The notes beneath the pieces are model-generated. The model did no database searches, was not told the DNA's origin, and saw only the letters and a program-made list of their open reading frames with translations. From positions 1-64,000 of the forward strand of contig CAINJJ010000036.1 of assembly GCA_903849645.1 (NCBI GenBank): 64,000 nucleotides of DNA, in the 5' to 3' direction. Below are positions 1 through 8,930 of this stretch, piece after piece. How positions within the stretch are numbered: the first letter of the stretch is position 1; every line of letters begins with the position of its first letter. The position numbers and the translations under genes were made by a program. Source of the stretch: an uncultured Acidobacteriaceae bacterium. GTDB lineage: Bacteria > Acidobacteriota > Terriglobia > Terriglobales > Acidobacteriaceae.

Positions 1-139
1 GATGGTGATGCCCGGCGACAACGTGCAGCTTGTGATTGAGCTGATCACGCCGGTGGCTCTGGAAAAGGGACTCCGGTTTGCGATCCGCGAAGGCGGCCGC
101 ACGGTGGGCGCAGGCACGGTTTCTGAGATTGTGAAGTAA
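1..139 (+). CDS. tuf: Elongation factor Tu, C-terminal end (truncated by window start)
   Basis: Frame from nt 2 reads [45 protein letters not shown], the EF-Tu C-terminus; followed by rpmG, tRNA-Trp, secE, nusG. Confidence 0.95.
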   Translation, partial: MVMPGDNVQLVIELITPVALEKGLRFAIREGGRTVGAGTVSEIVK

Positions 140-140
140 G

Positions 141-240
141 GAAGACAGTGAAGGAAGTGAAACCGTGAAGAAGTGAAACAGTGAATCGGCAAGGCGCAGG
201 TTGTTCACTGATTCACTTTTTCACTGAATCACTTCCTTAC
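141..240. repeat. Two-arm inverted short-period repeat between tuf and rpmG
   Basis: Left arm has gtga at 148,157,165,173,181; right arm has tcac at 205,213,221,229 (8-bp steps). Arms are in inverted orientation. Confidence 0.7.
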
Positions 241-261
241 TGAAGTTGAAAGGATTTTGAA

Positions 262-411
262 ATGCGGGAAATTGTCACATTGCAGTGCACTGAGTGCAAG
301 GAGCGCAACTACACGACGACGAAGAACAAGAAGACGACCACGGGCCGTCTCGAGTTCAAGAAGTTCTGTAACCGCTGCCGCAAGCACCAGCCGCACAAGG
401 AAACGAAGTAA
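262..411 (+). CDS. rpmG: 50S ribosomal protein L33
   Basis: 49-aa [52 protein letters not shown]; too short for the ORF track; conserved context. Confidence 0.95.
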   Translation: MREIVTLQCTECKERNYTTTKNKKTTTGRLEFKKFCNRCRKHQPHKETK

Positions 412-413
412 CG

Positions 414-528
414 ACAGTGGTCAGTGAACAGGGCACAGTGGTCAGTTAGGGTCTTGGCTGGTTAGTCAATCAGGCTGCACTCGGAAGAAAGAAACTGATC
501 ACCGTCCACTGATTACTGTTCACTGCCT
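414..528. repeat. Two-arm inverted heptad repeat between rpmG and tRNA-Trp
   Basis: Left arm acagtgg|tcagtga|acagggc|acagtgg|tcagtta (414-448); right arm accgtcc|actgatt|actgttc|actgcct (501-528), same motif on the opposite strand. Confidence 0.7.
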
Positions 529-530
529 TT

Positions 531-606
531 AGGGGCGTAAGCTCAACGGCTAAACTGTCGGTCTCCAAAACCGAACTTGGGGGTTCGAATCCCTCCGCCC
601 CTGCCA
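531..606 (+). tRNA. tRNA-Trp (anticodon CCA), 3' CCA encoded
   Basis: Acceptor AGGGGCG/CGCCCCT, anticodon loop CTCCAAA, T-arm GGGGGTTCGAATCCCTC, terminal GCCA; directly upstream of secE. Confidence 0.96.
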
Positions 607-657
607 GATTGAGAACGGATGCGCCGGGCATGACGCCTGGCGCGAAGGAACAGAAGT

Positions 658-963
658 ATGGGAACGAAAGTAACAATCGTGAACGGGGAACAGCGGCCCT
701 CGCAGGCAAAGAAGCCGGCCGAGAGTTCATTGACCAGGTGGACGGCCAGCCTGCAGACCTCATGGAGTGACTTCCGTCGCTTCCTTGAAGATGTCCGGGC
801 CGAGATGCGCAAGGTGGTGACACCGTCGCGCAAGGAAGTCCAGGCAACCACCACGGTGGTCATTGTGGCTGTGTTCATCTTCGGGGTTTACTTCTTCCTG
901 GTGGATGGGATTTTCTCCTACGGCATGAACCGGCTGCTGCAAAAGCTGGGCGGGCTGCAGTAG
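658..963 (+). CDS. secE: Preprotein translocase subunit SecE
   Basis: C-terminal FLEDVRAEMRKVVTPSRKEVQATTTVVIVAVFIFGVYFFLVDGIF; upstream of nusG. Confidence 0.93.
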   Translation: MGTKVTIVNGEQRPSQAKKPAESSLTRWTASLQTSWSDFRRFLEDVRAEMRKVVTPSRKEVQATTTVVIVAVFIFGVYFFLVDGIFSYGMNRLLQKLGGLQ

Positions 964-987
964 TTCAGCCGAGCGCGAATCGAGAGC

Positions 988-1575
988 ATGATGGCAGAAG
1001 AACTGGAACAACCCGTCGAACCGGTAGTGCCGGAGCGCAACGAGCGCTTCAAGTGGTACATCCTGCACGCCTACTCCGGTTTCGAGCGCAAGGTGCGCGA
1101 GTCCATCCAGAGCCGGATTGAGGCCTTCGGGCTTCAGGAAAAAGTTGGCCGGGTGATGATTCCCACGGAGCCCGTGACGGAGATTGTCAACGGCAAAAAG
1201 CGTACCGTGGAGCGGGTCTTCCTCCCCGGCTACGTTCTGGTGGAGATGGAGCTGGACAACCACCTGTGGCACGTTCTCAAGGACACGCCCAAGGTGACCG
1301 GCTTTCTGGGCACCGGCGACAAGCCTGTGGCCCTGAGCGAAGAAGAAGTCAGCGGCATCCTCTTCCGGTCCGAGACCTCCAAGGACAAGCCGCGGCTCAA
1401 GATCAAGTTTGAAAAGAACGAGCAGGTCCGCATCACCGACGGGCCCTTTGCCAACTTCAACGGCGTGGTGGACGAGATCAACGAAGATCGCGAGACCCTC
1501 AAGGTGATGGTGACCATCTTCGGACGCTCCACCCCGGTCGAGCTCGAGTTTGGCAAAGTCGAAAAGATTGAGTAG
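988..1575 (+). CDS. nusG: Transcription termination/antitermination protein NusG
   Basis: [29 protein letters not shown]...[19 protein letters not shown]...[19 protein letters not shown] is typical NusG with KOW motif. Start may be ATG 988 or 991. Confidence 0.97.
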   Translation: MMAEELEQPVEPVVPERNERFKWYILHAYSGFERKVRESIQSRIEAFGLQEKVGRVMIPTEPVTEIVNGKKRTVERVFLPGYVLVEMELDNHLWHVLKDTPKVTGFLGTGDKPVALSEEEVSGILFRSETSKDKPRLKIKFEKNEQVRITDGPFANFNGVVDEINEDRETLKVMVTIFGRSTPVELEFGKVEKIE

Positions 1576-1583
1576 TTGGTTTT

Positions 1584-1618
1584 AGCTGTCAGTTATTAGC
1601 TTTCAGCTTCTAGCCGGC
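1584..1618. repeat. Heptad array after nusG
   Basis: agctgtc|agttatt|agctttc|agcttct|agccggc, 7-bp phase, starting 9 bp after the nusG stop. Confidence 0.6.
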
Positions 1619-1743
1619 CTTGCCTCCCTGGCGGGCGCCGGTTGCGAGCGAACGCTGCGGCGCCAACACCAAAATTTGAACAGGAAATGTCCAGCGGGCG
1701 GGCAAAAGCCAGGAACCCGCAGCTGGTCCTGAAGGAAGAGATC

Positions 1744-2181
1744 ATGGCACCTCCGAAGAAAGTAACAGGGTACGTCAAGCTGCAGATCGTCGCCGGCAAG
1801 GCGACCCCGGCTCCTCCGGTTGGCCCCGCACTGGGCCAGGCGCAGGTCAACATCATGGAGTTCTGCAAGCAGTTCAACGCGCGCACCTCCAACAAGGAGA
1901 TGGAAGGGCTGGTCATTCCGGTCGTCATCTCGGTGCATGCCGACCGCAGCTTCAGCTTTGTCACCAAGACGCCTCCGGCCGCGGTGCTGCTCAAGAAGGC
2001 TGCCGGCATCGCCAAGGGCTCCGGCACGCCCAACAAGGAAAAGATCGGCAAGGTGACCGAAGCGCAGGTGCGCGAGATCGCCACGCAGAAGATGCCCGAT
2101 CTGAATGCCGCCTCCGTCGAGACGGCCATCAAGAGCATCAAGGGTACCGCCCGCTCCATGGGTATTGAAGTCGTCGCCTAA
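1744..2181 (+). CDS. rplK: 50S ribosomal protein L11
   Basis: [53 protein letters not shown]. The ORF-track start at 1642 adds an unlikely extension. Confidence 0.97.
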   Translation: MAPPKKVTGYVKLQIVAGKATPAPPVGPALGQAQVNIMEFCKQFNARTSNKEMEGLVIPVVISVHADRSFSFVTKTPPAAVLLKKAAGIAKGSGTPNKEKIGKVTEAQVREIATQKMPDLNAASVETAIKSIKGTARSMGIEVVA

Positions 2182-2200
2182 GCAGCAGCCTCCTGCAATG

Positions 2201-2238
2201 GCACAAAGGCCTTCCCCTGCGCGGGAAGGCTTTTGTGC
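2201..2238 (+). terminator. Strong intrinsic terminator-like hairpin after rplK
   Basis: GCACAAAGGCCTTCCC-CTGCGC-GGGAAGGCTTTTGTGC: 16-bp stem with one G.T wobble, 6-nt loop, T-run in the 3' arm. Confidence 0.88.
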
Positions 2239-2341
2239 GTATGGACGCGCTATGCTTCAGAGCCATCTCCGCACCGCCCGACCCTCGATTGGCCATCCCG
2301 CCGGATTGACGCGCGGGGGCGTGCGCCGTAGGCTCAAAGGT

Positions 2342-2917
2342 ATGGAATTCACGATCAGCGAGCTGGAACAGGAACCGATAGAGTTTGAACTGGAGTTGGC
2401 GCCGGGGGCGGTGGATCTGGGCCAGGAGGCGGAGCAGGAAGGTCCCCTGGCGGCCAGTGGGCAGGCGGAGGTGCTGCACGAGCACCGGGGGCCCAAGGAC
2501 ATTGTGGCCGACATCCGGCTCAAGGGGCACTTTGCGGGGAAGTTCCAGGTGCCGTGCGCGCGGTGCGTGGAGCCGGTGCTGCTGCCCATCGCGGCGGACT
2601 TTGACCTGATTTTCAGGCCGGCGGCGGCGGATGCGGAGGCCACGGAGCGTTCGATAACGGCGCAGGAGACAGAAATCGGTTATTATCAAGAGGACAGTCT
2701 TTCGCTTGAGGATGTGCTGCGCGAGCAGGTGCTTTTGTCTCTGCCGGTCAGAACGCTATGCAAGCCGGACTGCAAGGGACTTTGCCCGCGCTGCGGTGAA
2801 AACCGCAACAGCCAGACGTGCAACTGCGAAGTGGGTCCGAGCGACCCCCGCTGGGAAGCGCTGGCCGGACTCCGCGGCCGGTTGGAGTCCAAGGACAACA
2901 GCCCCAAGAGAAATTGA
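2342..2917 (+). CDS. DUF177 (YceD-like) protein, predicted 23S rRNA accumulation factor
   Basis: VPCARCVEPVLLPIAADFDLIF...REQVLLSLPVRTLCKPDCKGLCPRCGENRNSQTCNC, immediately before rpmF. Start taken as ATG 2342; upstream ORF-track extension overlaps the terminator and rplK. Confidence 0.88.
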   Translation: MEFTISELEQEPIEFELELAPGAVDLGQEAEQEGPLAASGQAEVLHEHRGPKDIVADIRLKGHFAGKFQVPCARCVEPVLLPIAADFDLIFRPAAADAEATERSITAQETEIGYYQEDSLSLEDVLREQVLLSLPVRTLCKPDCKGLCPRCGENRNSQTCNCEVGPSDPRWEALAGLRGRLESKDNSPKRN

Positions 2918-3011
2918 AGGTGCTGAAGCCCGTGCCGCAAGGCAGCCGGGACCCCGCATGGCCAAAGCGGCCGGGGACCGGGAGCGGGCCGAGACACGAA
3001 AGGAATTTGCC

Positions 3012-3200
3012 ATGCCTAATCCGAAGAGGCGCCACTCGACGCGCCGCACCGCACTTCGCCGCTCTCACGATTTTCTGACCGCCGTGGGCGTCTCCGAGTG
3101 CCCCAGCTGCCACGAAAAGAAGCTGCCGCACCAGGCCTGCCCCAAGTGCGGGGCGTACAAGGGCCGCGCGGTTCTGGACATCAAGGAAGCAGCCAAGTAA
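3012..3200 (+). CDS. rpmF: 50S ribosomal protein L32
   Basis: MPNPKRRHSTRRTALRRSHDFLTAVGVSECPSCHEKKLPHQACPKCGAYKGRAVLDIKEAAK; CxxC pairs; between yceD and plsX. Confidence 0.95.
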   Translation: MPNPKRRHSTRRTALRRSHDFLTAVGVSECPSCHEKKLPHQACPKCGAYKGRAVLDIKEAAK

Positions 3201-3212
3201 ACTTCGGCACTC

Positions 3213-4271
3213 ATGCTCATCGACATTGTGCTCGACGCAGTAGGTTCGGATAAGGCTCCAGAACCGGAGATCCGGGGAGCCATCCTTGCCTGCAAAGCTC
3301 TGCCTGTGCGGGTCCACCTGGTTGGGCCGGAGGCGGAGCTGCGCGACCTTCTGGACGAACACCTGGGGAACGAAGATCTGCCGATCGTGATCCACCATGC
3401 CTCCGAGAGGATTGGGATGGAGGAGAAGGCGGCTCATGCCGTGCGCACCAAGAAAGACAGCTCGATGCGGGTGGGTCTGAAGCTGGTGCGCGAGGGCAAG
3501 GCTGCGGGTTTTGTGACGGCGGGGAACACGGGCGCGGCCATGGCGACGGCCAAGATGGTGCTGGGCGCGCTGCCGGGCGTGGACCGTCCGGCGCTGGCCA
3601 CGCCAATGCCAAGTTCGACCGGAAACCCCTGTGTGCTGCTGGACGTGGGCGCGAACGTGGACTGCAAGCCGACCAACCTGGCGCAGTTTGCGGTGATGGG
3701 CGAGATGTATGCGCGGACGGTGCTCAAGATTGCCGAGCCGCGGGTGGGTCTGCTGTCCATTGGCGAAGAAGAGACCAAGGGCAACGACCTGACGCGGGAG
3801 GCTTTTCCGCTGCTGAAGGCGCTGCCGATCAAGTTCATTGGCAACGTGGAGGGGCGGGACATCTTCAGCGGGCTGGCGGACGTGATTGTGTGCGACGGGT
3901 TTGTGGGCAACGTGGCGCTGAAGACAAGCGAGGGCGTAGGGCGGTTTGTGCGCGATGTGCTGCGCGAGTCGCTGACGCGGACGGTCACCGCCAAGGTGGG
4001 CGCGCTGCTCTCGCGGCAGGCGTTCAACGAGTTCCGCCACCGGCTGGACTACCGCGAGTACGGCGGCGCGCCGCTGCTCGGGGTGCGCGGCATCTGCATC
4101 ATCGGGCACGGATCGTCGAACGACCGGGCCATTTTCAATGGCATTCGCGTGGCCTACGAGTTTGCCAAGGCGGGCACGACGCAGCAGATTGAGGCGGGGT
4201 TTGCCAGCCGGGCGAAACTGAGCGGGGCCAACGGCTCGGGCGATGCGGCTTCCGGCGCGGCCGAGCAGTAG
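3213..4271 (+). CDS. plsX: Phosphate acyltransferase PlsX
   Basis: [22 protein letters not shown]...[20 protein letters not shown]...[24 protein letters not shown]; follows rpmF. Confidence 0.96.
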   Translation: MLIDIVLDAVGSDKAPEPEIRGAILACKALPVRVHLVGPEAELRDLLDEHLGNEDLPIVIHHASERIGMEEKAAHAVRTKKDSSMRVGLKLVREGKAAGFVTAGNTGAAMATAKMVLGALPGVDRPALATPMPSSTGNPCVLLDVGANVDCKPTNLAQFAVMGEMYARTVLKIAEPRVGLLSIGEEETKGNDLTREAFPLLKALPIKFIGNVEGRDIFSGLADVIVCDGFVGNVALKTSEGVGRFVRDVLRESLTRTVTAKVGALLSRQAFNEFRHRLDYREYGGAPLLGVRGICIIGHGSSNDRAIFNGIRVAYEFAKAGTTQQIEAGFASRAKLSGANGSGDAASGAAEQ

Positions 4272-4277
4272 GCGGCG

Positions 4278-4463
4278 ATGCCTGCGGAATCCAACAATAT
4301 CCTGATATTGGACGCGGCGGTGCTGGGCCAACTGGCCTGTCCCGTGTGCCTGGGGGAGCTGCGCCTGGAAGCAGCGGGGCTGCTGTGCGCGGGCTGCGGA
4401 CGGAGCTACCCGGTGGTGGATGGGATTCCGGTGCTGATTGCTGAGCGGGCGACCAAAGGTTGA
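4278..4463 (+). CDS. Trm112 family (YcaR-like) zinc-ribbon protein
   Basis: 61 aa: LGQLACPVCLGELRLEAAGLLCAGCGRSYPVVDGIPVLIAERA. Confidence 0.85.
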   Translation: MPAESNNILILDAAVLGQLACPVCLGELRLEAAGLLCAGCGRSYPVVDGIPVLIAERATKG

Positions 4464-4524
4464 GGCTGCCCGGCGTTTCAGGCGGCTGAGGCCGCTCGAG
4501 ATCAGCGCAAATCAGGTGCTTTCT

Positions 4525-4555
4525 CCCTGACTTGAATCAGGGCCGAGTCTTTTTT
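4525..4555 (+). terminator. Probable terminator after plsX/Trm112
   Basis: CCCTGA-CTTGAA-TCAGGG hairpin followed 7 nt later by TTTTTT. Confidence 0.5.
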
Positions 4556-4679
4556 ACAAAAAAAGTCCAAGTGAAAGAAGGGCCGCGCCTGAAGGCTGGC
4601 CCGATTGAGCCTCTGCGTTGAGGGGCATCCATGGTCCGCTGAGGTCGCTCCATGAAGGGCCCGCGTTTGCCGCGGGCTC

Positions 4680-6692
4680 TCACGGCACGATGCGCAGGAT
4701 TGCATGCACATGCAGATCCGGCAGGATGCCGTGCCAGTGGCCGTCTTTGTATGCGCCCGACAGGACCGTGGCTCCCGGATCGAGGATCACCGCGGAGGGC
4801 TTGGCGGCGAGGCGGATGCGGAGCGGGATGGGGCCGGTGGCAGGCACGATCCCGCTGTGGCGGAACTGGCCTGTGACGGGTGCGCCGGCGGTGTTGACCA
4901 GGTGGATGAGGGTCTGTCCGTTCTTGACGCGGAGCACAATTTCCAGCTCGGGGTGGGCCCCATCCAGTCGAACCATGGGGGCGCGCAGCGACTCGAGCAG
5001 GGGGCGCAGGACGGAGCGCAGGACGGGCGAGTTCGCGCCGGCATGGAGCGAGGCCAGGGGACCGGGGCAGACGAGGACCTCGCCCTTGCCGCGAGGCTGA
5101 CGAACGGCGAGCGGGAGAGCGTCCAGGCGCGCATCGGGTGAGCGCCAGGCCTGGGCAGCCAACTGGGCAGGCGCAGCTTCAAGCTCGATCCAGTTGCCGG
5201 GAGCCTCGGCAAAGCCGGAGTCATCGGCGACGAAGAGCGTCTGCTGGGCTGCTGGGCTCTTGATTTGGAGGCCAAGGGCGGGGGCGAAGAGGGCGGCGTT
5301 GTCCGCGCCGAAGGTGAAAAGCCTTCCGCCTTCCGCCGCGTACTTTACGAGCGCGGAGAGTGCCTCCGGGCCGATGTCGCTCCAGTCGGGGAGAACGACG
5401 AGGGGATAGCGGGCGAGGGATTCGGCGGCCTGCCAGTCGGGGATGAGATCGACAGAGTAGCCGCAGGCGAGGAGCAGGTCAACAGCTCCGGCGGCGGGGT
5501 CTTCGGCCGCGCCCCAGCCGCCAAAGGGACGGTTGGCGGTGCGATAAAGGGTGCGGCCGGAGTAGAAGACACCCGCTTCCGGCAGGGTTTCAGAGCCATG
5601 GGACCAGAGCTGGCGCTTGCGGCAAAAGCCCGCCACTTCGGCCCCGGTGGCGACGATGCGGTCATCGATCCATCCGGCGCGAGTGGGGACGTAGTAGATC
5701 TGGTAGCCGCCGCCCTGGGCGAGGACGATGGCTGCCTCCTGTTCGAGCTCGACGGCTGGCTTGGCGGACTGGCGCTGGAAGTGCTCGTCGGACTCGAAGC
5801 CCCAGGACATCAGATCCCAGGGCTTGCCGCAGCGGGAGAGATAGCGGGCCTGAATGCGGGCCTGGCGGAGCGCGGCTTTATCCGCAATGTCGCCGGAGAG
5901 GTAGTCGAGCGGCAGGGTGGGGCGCTCGGGGGCAAAGGTGGAGTACATCCAATTGCTGGTGATCTGGTAGCCGGGGCGGGCGCGGTGCAGGGCGTCGGCG
6001 TAGCGGGCGACGTATTGGCGGAAGGCTTCGCGCTGCAGTTCAAGGAAGTCCAGCCAGCCGGGGTCTTCAGGCTTGCGGGGCAGCGCGGCCAGGCCCGTCT
6101 TCCGCTGGAAGGCCTGGCGGGCGGGCTCTGAGTAGTCGGGCTGCACGGCCCAGGCGTCGCCATCGACCCAGGATCCGTCGAGGTCGTAGTTGACGGCTGC
6201 TTCAAGCAGCTCGGGAATCATCAACTGCTGCTCGTAGGGGCCGAAGAGGCTGGTCTGCTGCGGGTCGGGCCTGCCGTCGGGACCAACGCGCGCCCAATCG
6301 GGGTGCCGGGCCGCCGCGAGGCCGTCGAGGACACCGGAGAAGTGGTTGTAGAGGGCGACGCCGCGCGCGGCGGTGACGCGCCGCCAGAGCGCGAGCGAGT
6401 CCTGGACGATGCCGGGGGCGGAGTTGCCTGTTTTGGAGGGAAAGCCGAGGTAGCCGGGGTGGCCCTTCGAGTCGTACTGGATGAAGTCGGGTCCGCAGCG
6501 GTCGAGGAGGCGCGCGATCATCTGCTCGGTCAGGTCGCGGCCGAGGGCGGTATCTTCGGCGGTAGGGTGGAGGTCGAAGTGGAAGCCAAAGAAACAGTCC
6601 TTGCGGGCAGGGCGCGCAGGCGCGGCGAGGGCAGGGGGAACGAGGGTGGCAGCGGCGGCTGCGGCAAGAAACTCGCGGCGGGAAACCTGCAT
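4680..6692 (-). CDS. TAT-exported putative glycoside hydrolase with beta-galactosidase-trimerisation-like domain
   Basis: N-term MQVSRREFLAAAAAATLVPPALA (TAT-like); TIM-barrel-like region FGFHFDLHPTAEDTALG...DLDGSWVDGDAWAVQPDYSEPA; GATase-like YPLVVLPDWSDIGPEALSALVKYAAEGGRLFTFG. Family uncertain. Confidence 0.55.
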   Translation of the reverse strand: MQVSRREFLAAAAAATLVPPALAAPARPARKDCFFGFHFDLHPTAEDTALGRDLTEQMIARLLDRCGPDFIQYDSKGHPGYLGFPSKTGNSAPGIVQDSLALWRRVTAARGVALYNHFSGVLDGLAAARHPDWARVGPDGRPDPQQTSLFGPYEQQLMIPELLEAAVNYDLDGSWVDGDAWAVQPDYSEPARQAFQRKTGLAALPRKPEDPGWLDFLELQREAFRQYVARYADALHRARPGYQITSNWMYSTFAPERPTLPLDYLSGDIADKAALRQARIQARYLSRCGKPWDLMSWGFESDEHFQRQSAKPAVELEQEAAIVLAQGGGYQIYYVPTRAGWIDDRIVATGAEVAGFCRKRQLWSHGSETLPEAGVFYSGRTLYRTANRPFGGWGAAEDPAAGAVDLLLACGYSVDLIPDWQAAESLARYPLVVLPDWSDIGPEALSALVKYAAEGGRLFTFGADNAALFAPALGLQIKSPAAQQTLFVADDSGFAEAPGNWIELEAAPAQLAAQAWRSPDARLDALPLAVRQPRGKGEVLVCPGPLASLHAGANSPVLRSVLRPLLESLRAPMVRLDGAHPELEIVLRVKNGQTLIHLVNTAGAPVTGQFRHSGIVPATGPIPLRIRLAAKPSAVILDPGATVLSGAYKDGHWHGILPDLHVHAILRIVP

Positions 6693-6839
6693 GGACGTGC
6701 CTCTCAGGGGTCAGCCAGGCCGCTCGGAAACCAGAATCAGGCGGTGACTAAGAGTCTAAACCGGGGGCGCCGGAGTCCGGCTCCGCCTTGCCCGGCAGAA
6801 GCGTGTTCCCTGCCGGCTCACCCATTTGGCCGCTTCCGC

Positions 6840-7307
6840 TCAGGAACGCTTCGAGAGCCGCGGGAAGCCATAGCCGGCCAGCAGTACCAACAAGATGTAC
6901 ACAATCTGGGCCACGGTGCGGGGAACCACGCCCGGCATCTGTGTGCCGCCGATGACTTTGCCCGCGGCATAGATATTGGCCGGGAAGACGGCGACCATCA
7001 TGATGGCGATCCAGAGCGCGGCGGAGCGGTGGAAACGGGGCAGGAACAGGCCGACGGCGCCGGCGATCTCCAGGACTCCAGTGAGCAGCACAAGGGCCTG
7101 CGGAGCGGGAAAGCCGGCGGGCATCATGGCTGTGGTGGAGTCGAGGCGGACGAAGTGGAGGAAGAAACCGGAGGCCAGCAGGGGCAGCGCCACGAGCACG
7201 CGCAGGAGCCACTGCGTGACGCCGAAGCCGGCATAGCCTCCGCGCCCGATGGCGAACCAGGCAAGGATGGTGAGAACGAGCAGCAGAAGGGGAACGGCGT
7301 AGTTCAA
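6840..7307 (-). CDS. DoxX family membrane protein
   Basis: Four hydrophobic segments; GVLEIAGAVGLFLPRFHRSAALWIAIMMVAVFPANIYAA. Confidence 0.75.
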   Translation of the reverse strand: MNYAVPLLLLVLTILAWFAIGRGGYAGFGVTQWLLRVLVALPLLASGFFLHFVRLDSTTAMMPAGFPAPQALVLLTGVLEIAGAVGLFLPRFHRSAALWIAIMMVAVFPANIYAAGKVIGGTQMPGVVPRTVAQIVYILLVLLAGYGFPRLSKRS

Positions 7308-7322
7308 GCGGGAAGGCTCCTT

Positions 7323-7499
7323 TTAGCGGCGGCTGTGAAAAGGGCGGACGATGAGCAGGGCAAAGGCCACGGCCAGGGCGAAGGCGAGGGCGAGGAAGCC
7401 AAAAAGAAGTTTGAGACTGGGGCCGGGAGAGGGTTCGTCCGGCTCCTGCCTGGCGGGAGGGGATGCGGGGGCGGGGGGCAGAATCTCCGGATCATTCAT
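7323..7499 (-). CDS. 58-aa single-TM small protein overlapping the ABC permease stop (not in the ORF track)
   Basis: Reverse strand reads MNDPEILPPAPASPPARQEPDEPSPGPSLKLLFGFLALAFALAVAFALLIVRPFHSRR*; start overlaps the permease stop as ATGAATGA. Confidence 0.5.
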   Translation of the reverse strand: MNDPEILPPAPASPPARQEPDEPSPGPSLKLLFGFLALAFALAVAFALLIVRPFHSRR

Positions 7500-8766
7500 A
7501 TTTCAGGGACTCCACGGGGTCCATCTGGGCGGCGCGGGTGGCGGGTACGGTGCCGAAGACCACGCCCACCAACAGGGCCGAGGCAAGGGCGATGAGCACC
7601 GACCAGCCGGAGATGGGCAGGGCGTAGTCGGTGAAGAAGCGGATGGAGAGGGGCACGCAGAGGCCGACAAAGGTGCCCACGATGCCTCCGGCAAGGGAGA
7701 TGATGACGGCTTCGGCCAGGAATTGCAGCTTGATTTCGCGGTAGGTGGCGCCGAGGGCCTTGCGGATGCCGATCTCGCGGATGCGGGAACGGACGTTGGC
7801 CAGCATGATGTTCATGATGCCGACGCCGCCTACGGCGAGGGTGACGGCCGCAACCAGCACGAGAACCGCGGTGAGGGCGTTGGCGATGACCTCGGCGGTG
7901 GTGAGCAGTTCCTTGAGGTTCTGCGCGTGGTAAACGGAAGCCGGCTTGTGGCGCGAGGTGATGACGCGGAGGACCTCGCGGGTGGCGTCTGGCACCTCTT
8001 CCATGCTGCGCACGGAGAAGTAGAGCTGCTTGACCGAGTCAGTGCCAGTGAAATAACGGGCGACGGAGTAGGGGATCAGGATGGTCTGGTCGGAGATCTC
8101 GGTCTGGCCGAAGGTGTCGACGCTCTCCTTGAAGGTGCCGACGATGGTGAAGGGGATGCCGGTGATCTGGAAGGTCTGCCCGATGGCGGAGTCCGAGGAG
8201 CCGAACATCTCGCGGGCAAATGGCTCTGTAACGACGGCGCACTTGATGTGGGCGTTCTCGTCTTCGTCGTCGATGGAGCGGCCGCTGAGAACGATGAGGT
8301 TGCGGACGTCCTTGTACTGAGAGCTGACGCCGAGGACGAGCGTGTCCTTCACCACGCCGCCGCCGAAGCTGATGCGGTCATGGGTTTCAAGCACGGGTGA
8401 CGAAGCGAGAACGCTGGGGACCTGGGCGAGGACCGCCTTTTCGTCTTCGCGGGTGAGGTAGTCGTTGTAGAGCAGGCGCTCGGCGCCAGTGGCCCCGCCG
8501 CCGGAGTACTCGACCTCCACCTCGTTGGTGCCGATCTTTTGGATTTCGTTGAGAATGAACTGCTTGCCGGTGAGGCCGATGGTGACCACGAGGATGACAG
8601 AAGCTGTGCCGATGACCATGCCGAGGGCGGTGAGGGCGAAGCGGAGCTTGCTGGAGCGGAAGCTGTCAATGGCCAGCTTGAGAATCTCGCTCAGCAGCAT
8701 GGTGCGGCGCGCGCTGAGGAGCGTCTGCTGAAAAGCGTGATTGCGGGCCTGTTCGGTCTGGTTCAT
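7492..8766 (-). CDS. ABC transporter permease, MacB/FtsX type
   Basis: ALTALGMVIGTASVILVVTIGLTGKQF...VGGVGIMNIMLANVRSRIREIGIRKALGATYREIKLQFLAEAVIISLAGGIVG...ATRAAQMDPVESLKYE. Confidence 0.93.
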   Translation of the reverse strand: MNQTEQARNHAFQQTLLSARRTMLLSEILKLAIDSFRSSKLRFALTALGMVIGTASVILVVTIGLTGKQFILNEIQKIGTNEVEVEYSGGGATGAERLLYNDYLTREDEKAVLAQVPSVLASSPVLETHDRISFGGGVVKDTLVLGVSSQYKDVRNLIVLSGRSIDDEDENAHIKCAVVTEPFAREMFGSSDSAIGQTFQITGIPFTIVGTFKESVDTFGQTEISDQTILIPYSVARYFTGTDSVKQLYFSVRSMEEVPDATREVLRVITSRHKPASVYHAQNLKELLTTAEVIANALTAVLVLVAAVTLAVGGVGIMNIMLANVRSRIREIGIRKALGATYREIKLQFLAEAVIISLAGGIVGTFVGLCVPLSIRFFTDYALPISGWSVLIALASALLVGVVFGTVPATRAAQMDPVESLKYE

Positions 8767-8776
8767 TCGTTCCTTA

Positions 8777-8832
8777 ACAGTGGACAGTGGACAGTGGACT
8801 AGGGACTAGGGACTAGGGACTAGGGACTAGTT
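8777..8832. repeat. Heptad array: 3 x acagtgg, 4 x actaggg, then actagtt
   Basis: Eight consecutive 7-bp units in phase; five CTAG tetranucleotides. Confidence 0.9.
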
Positions 8833-8930
8833 GGTAGATGCCTCAGAGGCGGCTGCGGTTCACTTTCGCGAGGAGCGTCGGGGGCTGTGGCCAATGGCAA
8901 TTTCCACCCACGTCTTAAGGACCGACTTGG

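Noticed and set aside
2748-4331. 527-aa minus-strand ORF over yceD-rpmF-plsX
   Set aside because: Arg/His/Pro-rich antisense frame with no recognisable domain; three conserved genes lie on the plus strand.
4546-4567. agtcttttttacaaaaaaagtcc as an independent hairpin
   Set aside because: Arms are mismatched near the base and mostly A/T; more simply the T-tract of the preceding CCCTGA/TCAGGG hairpin.
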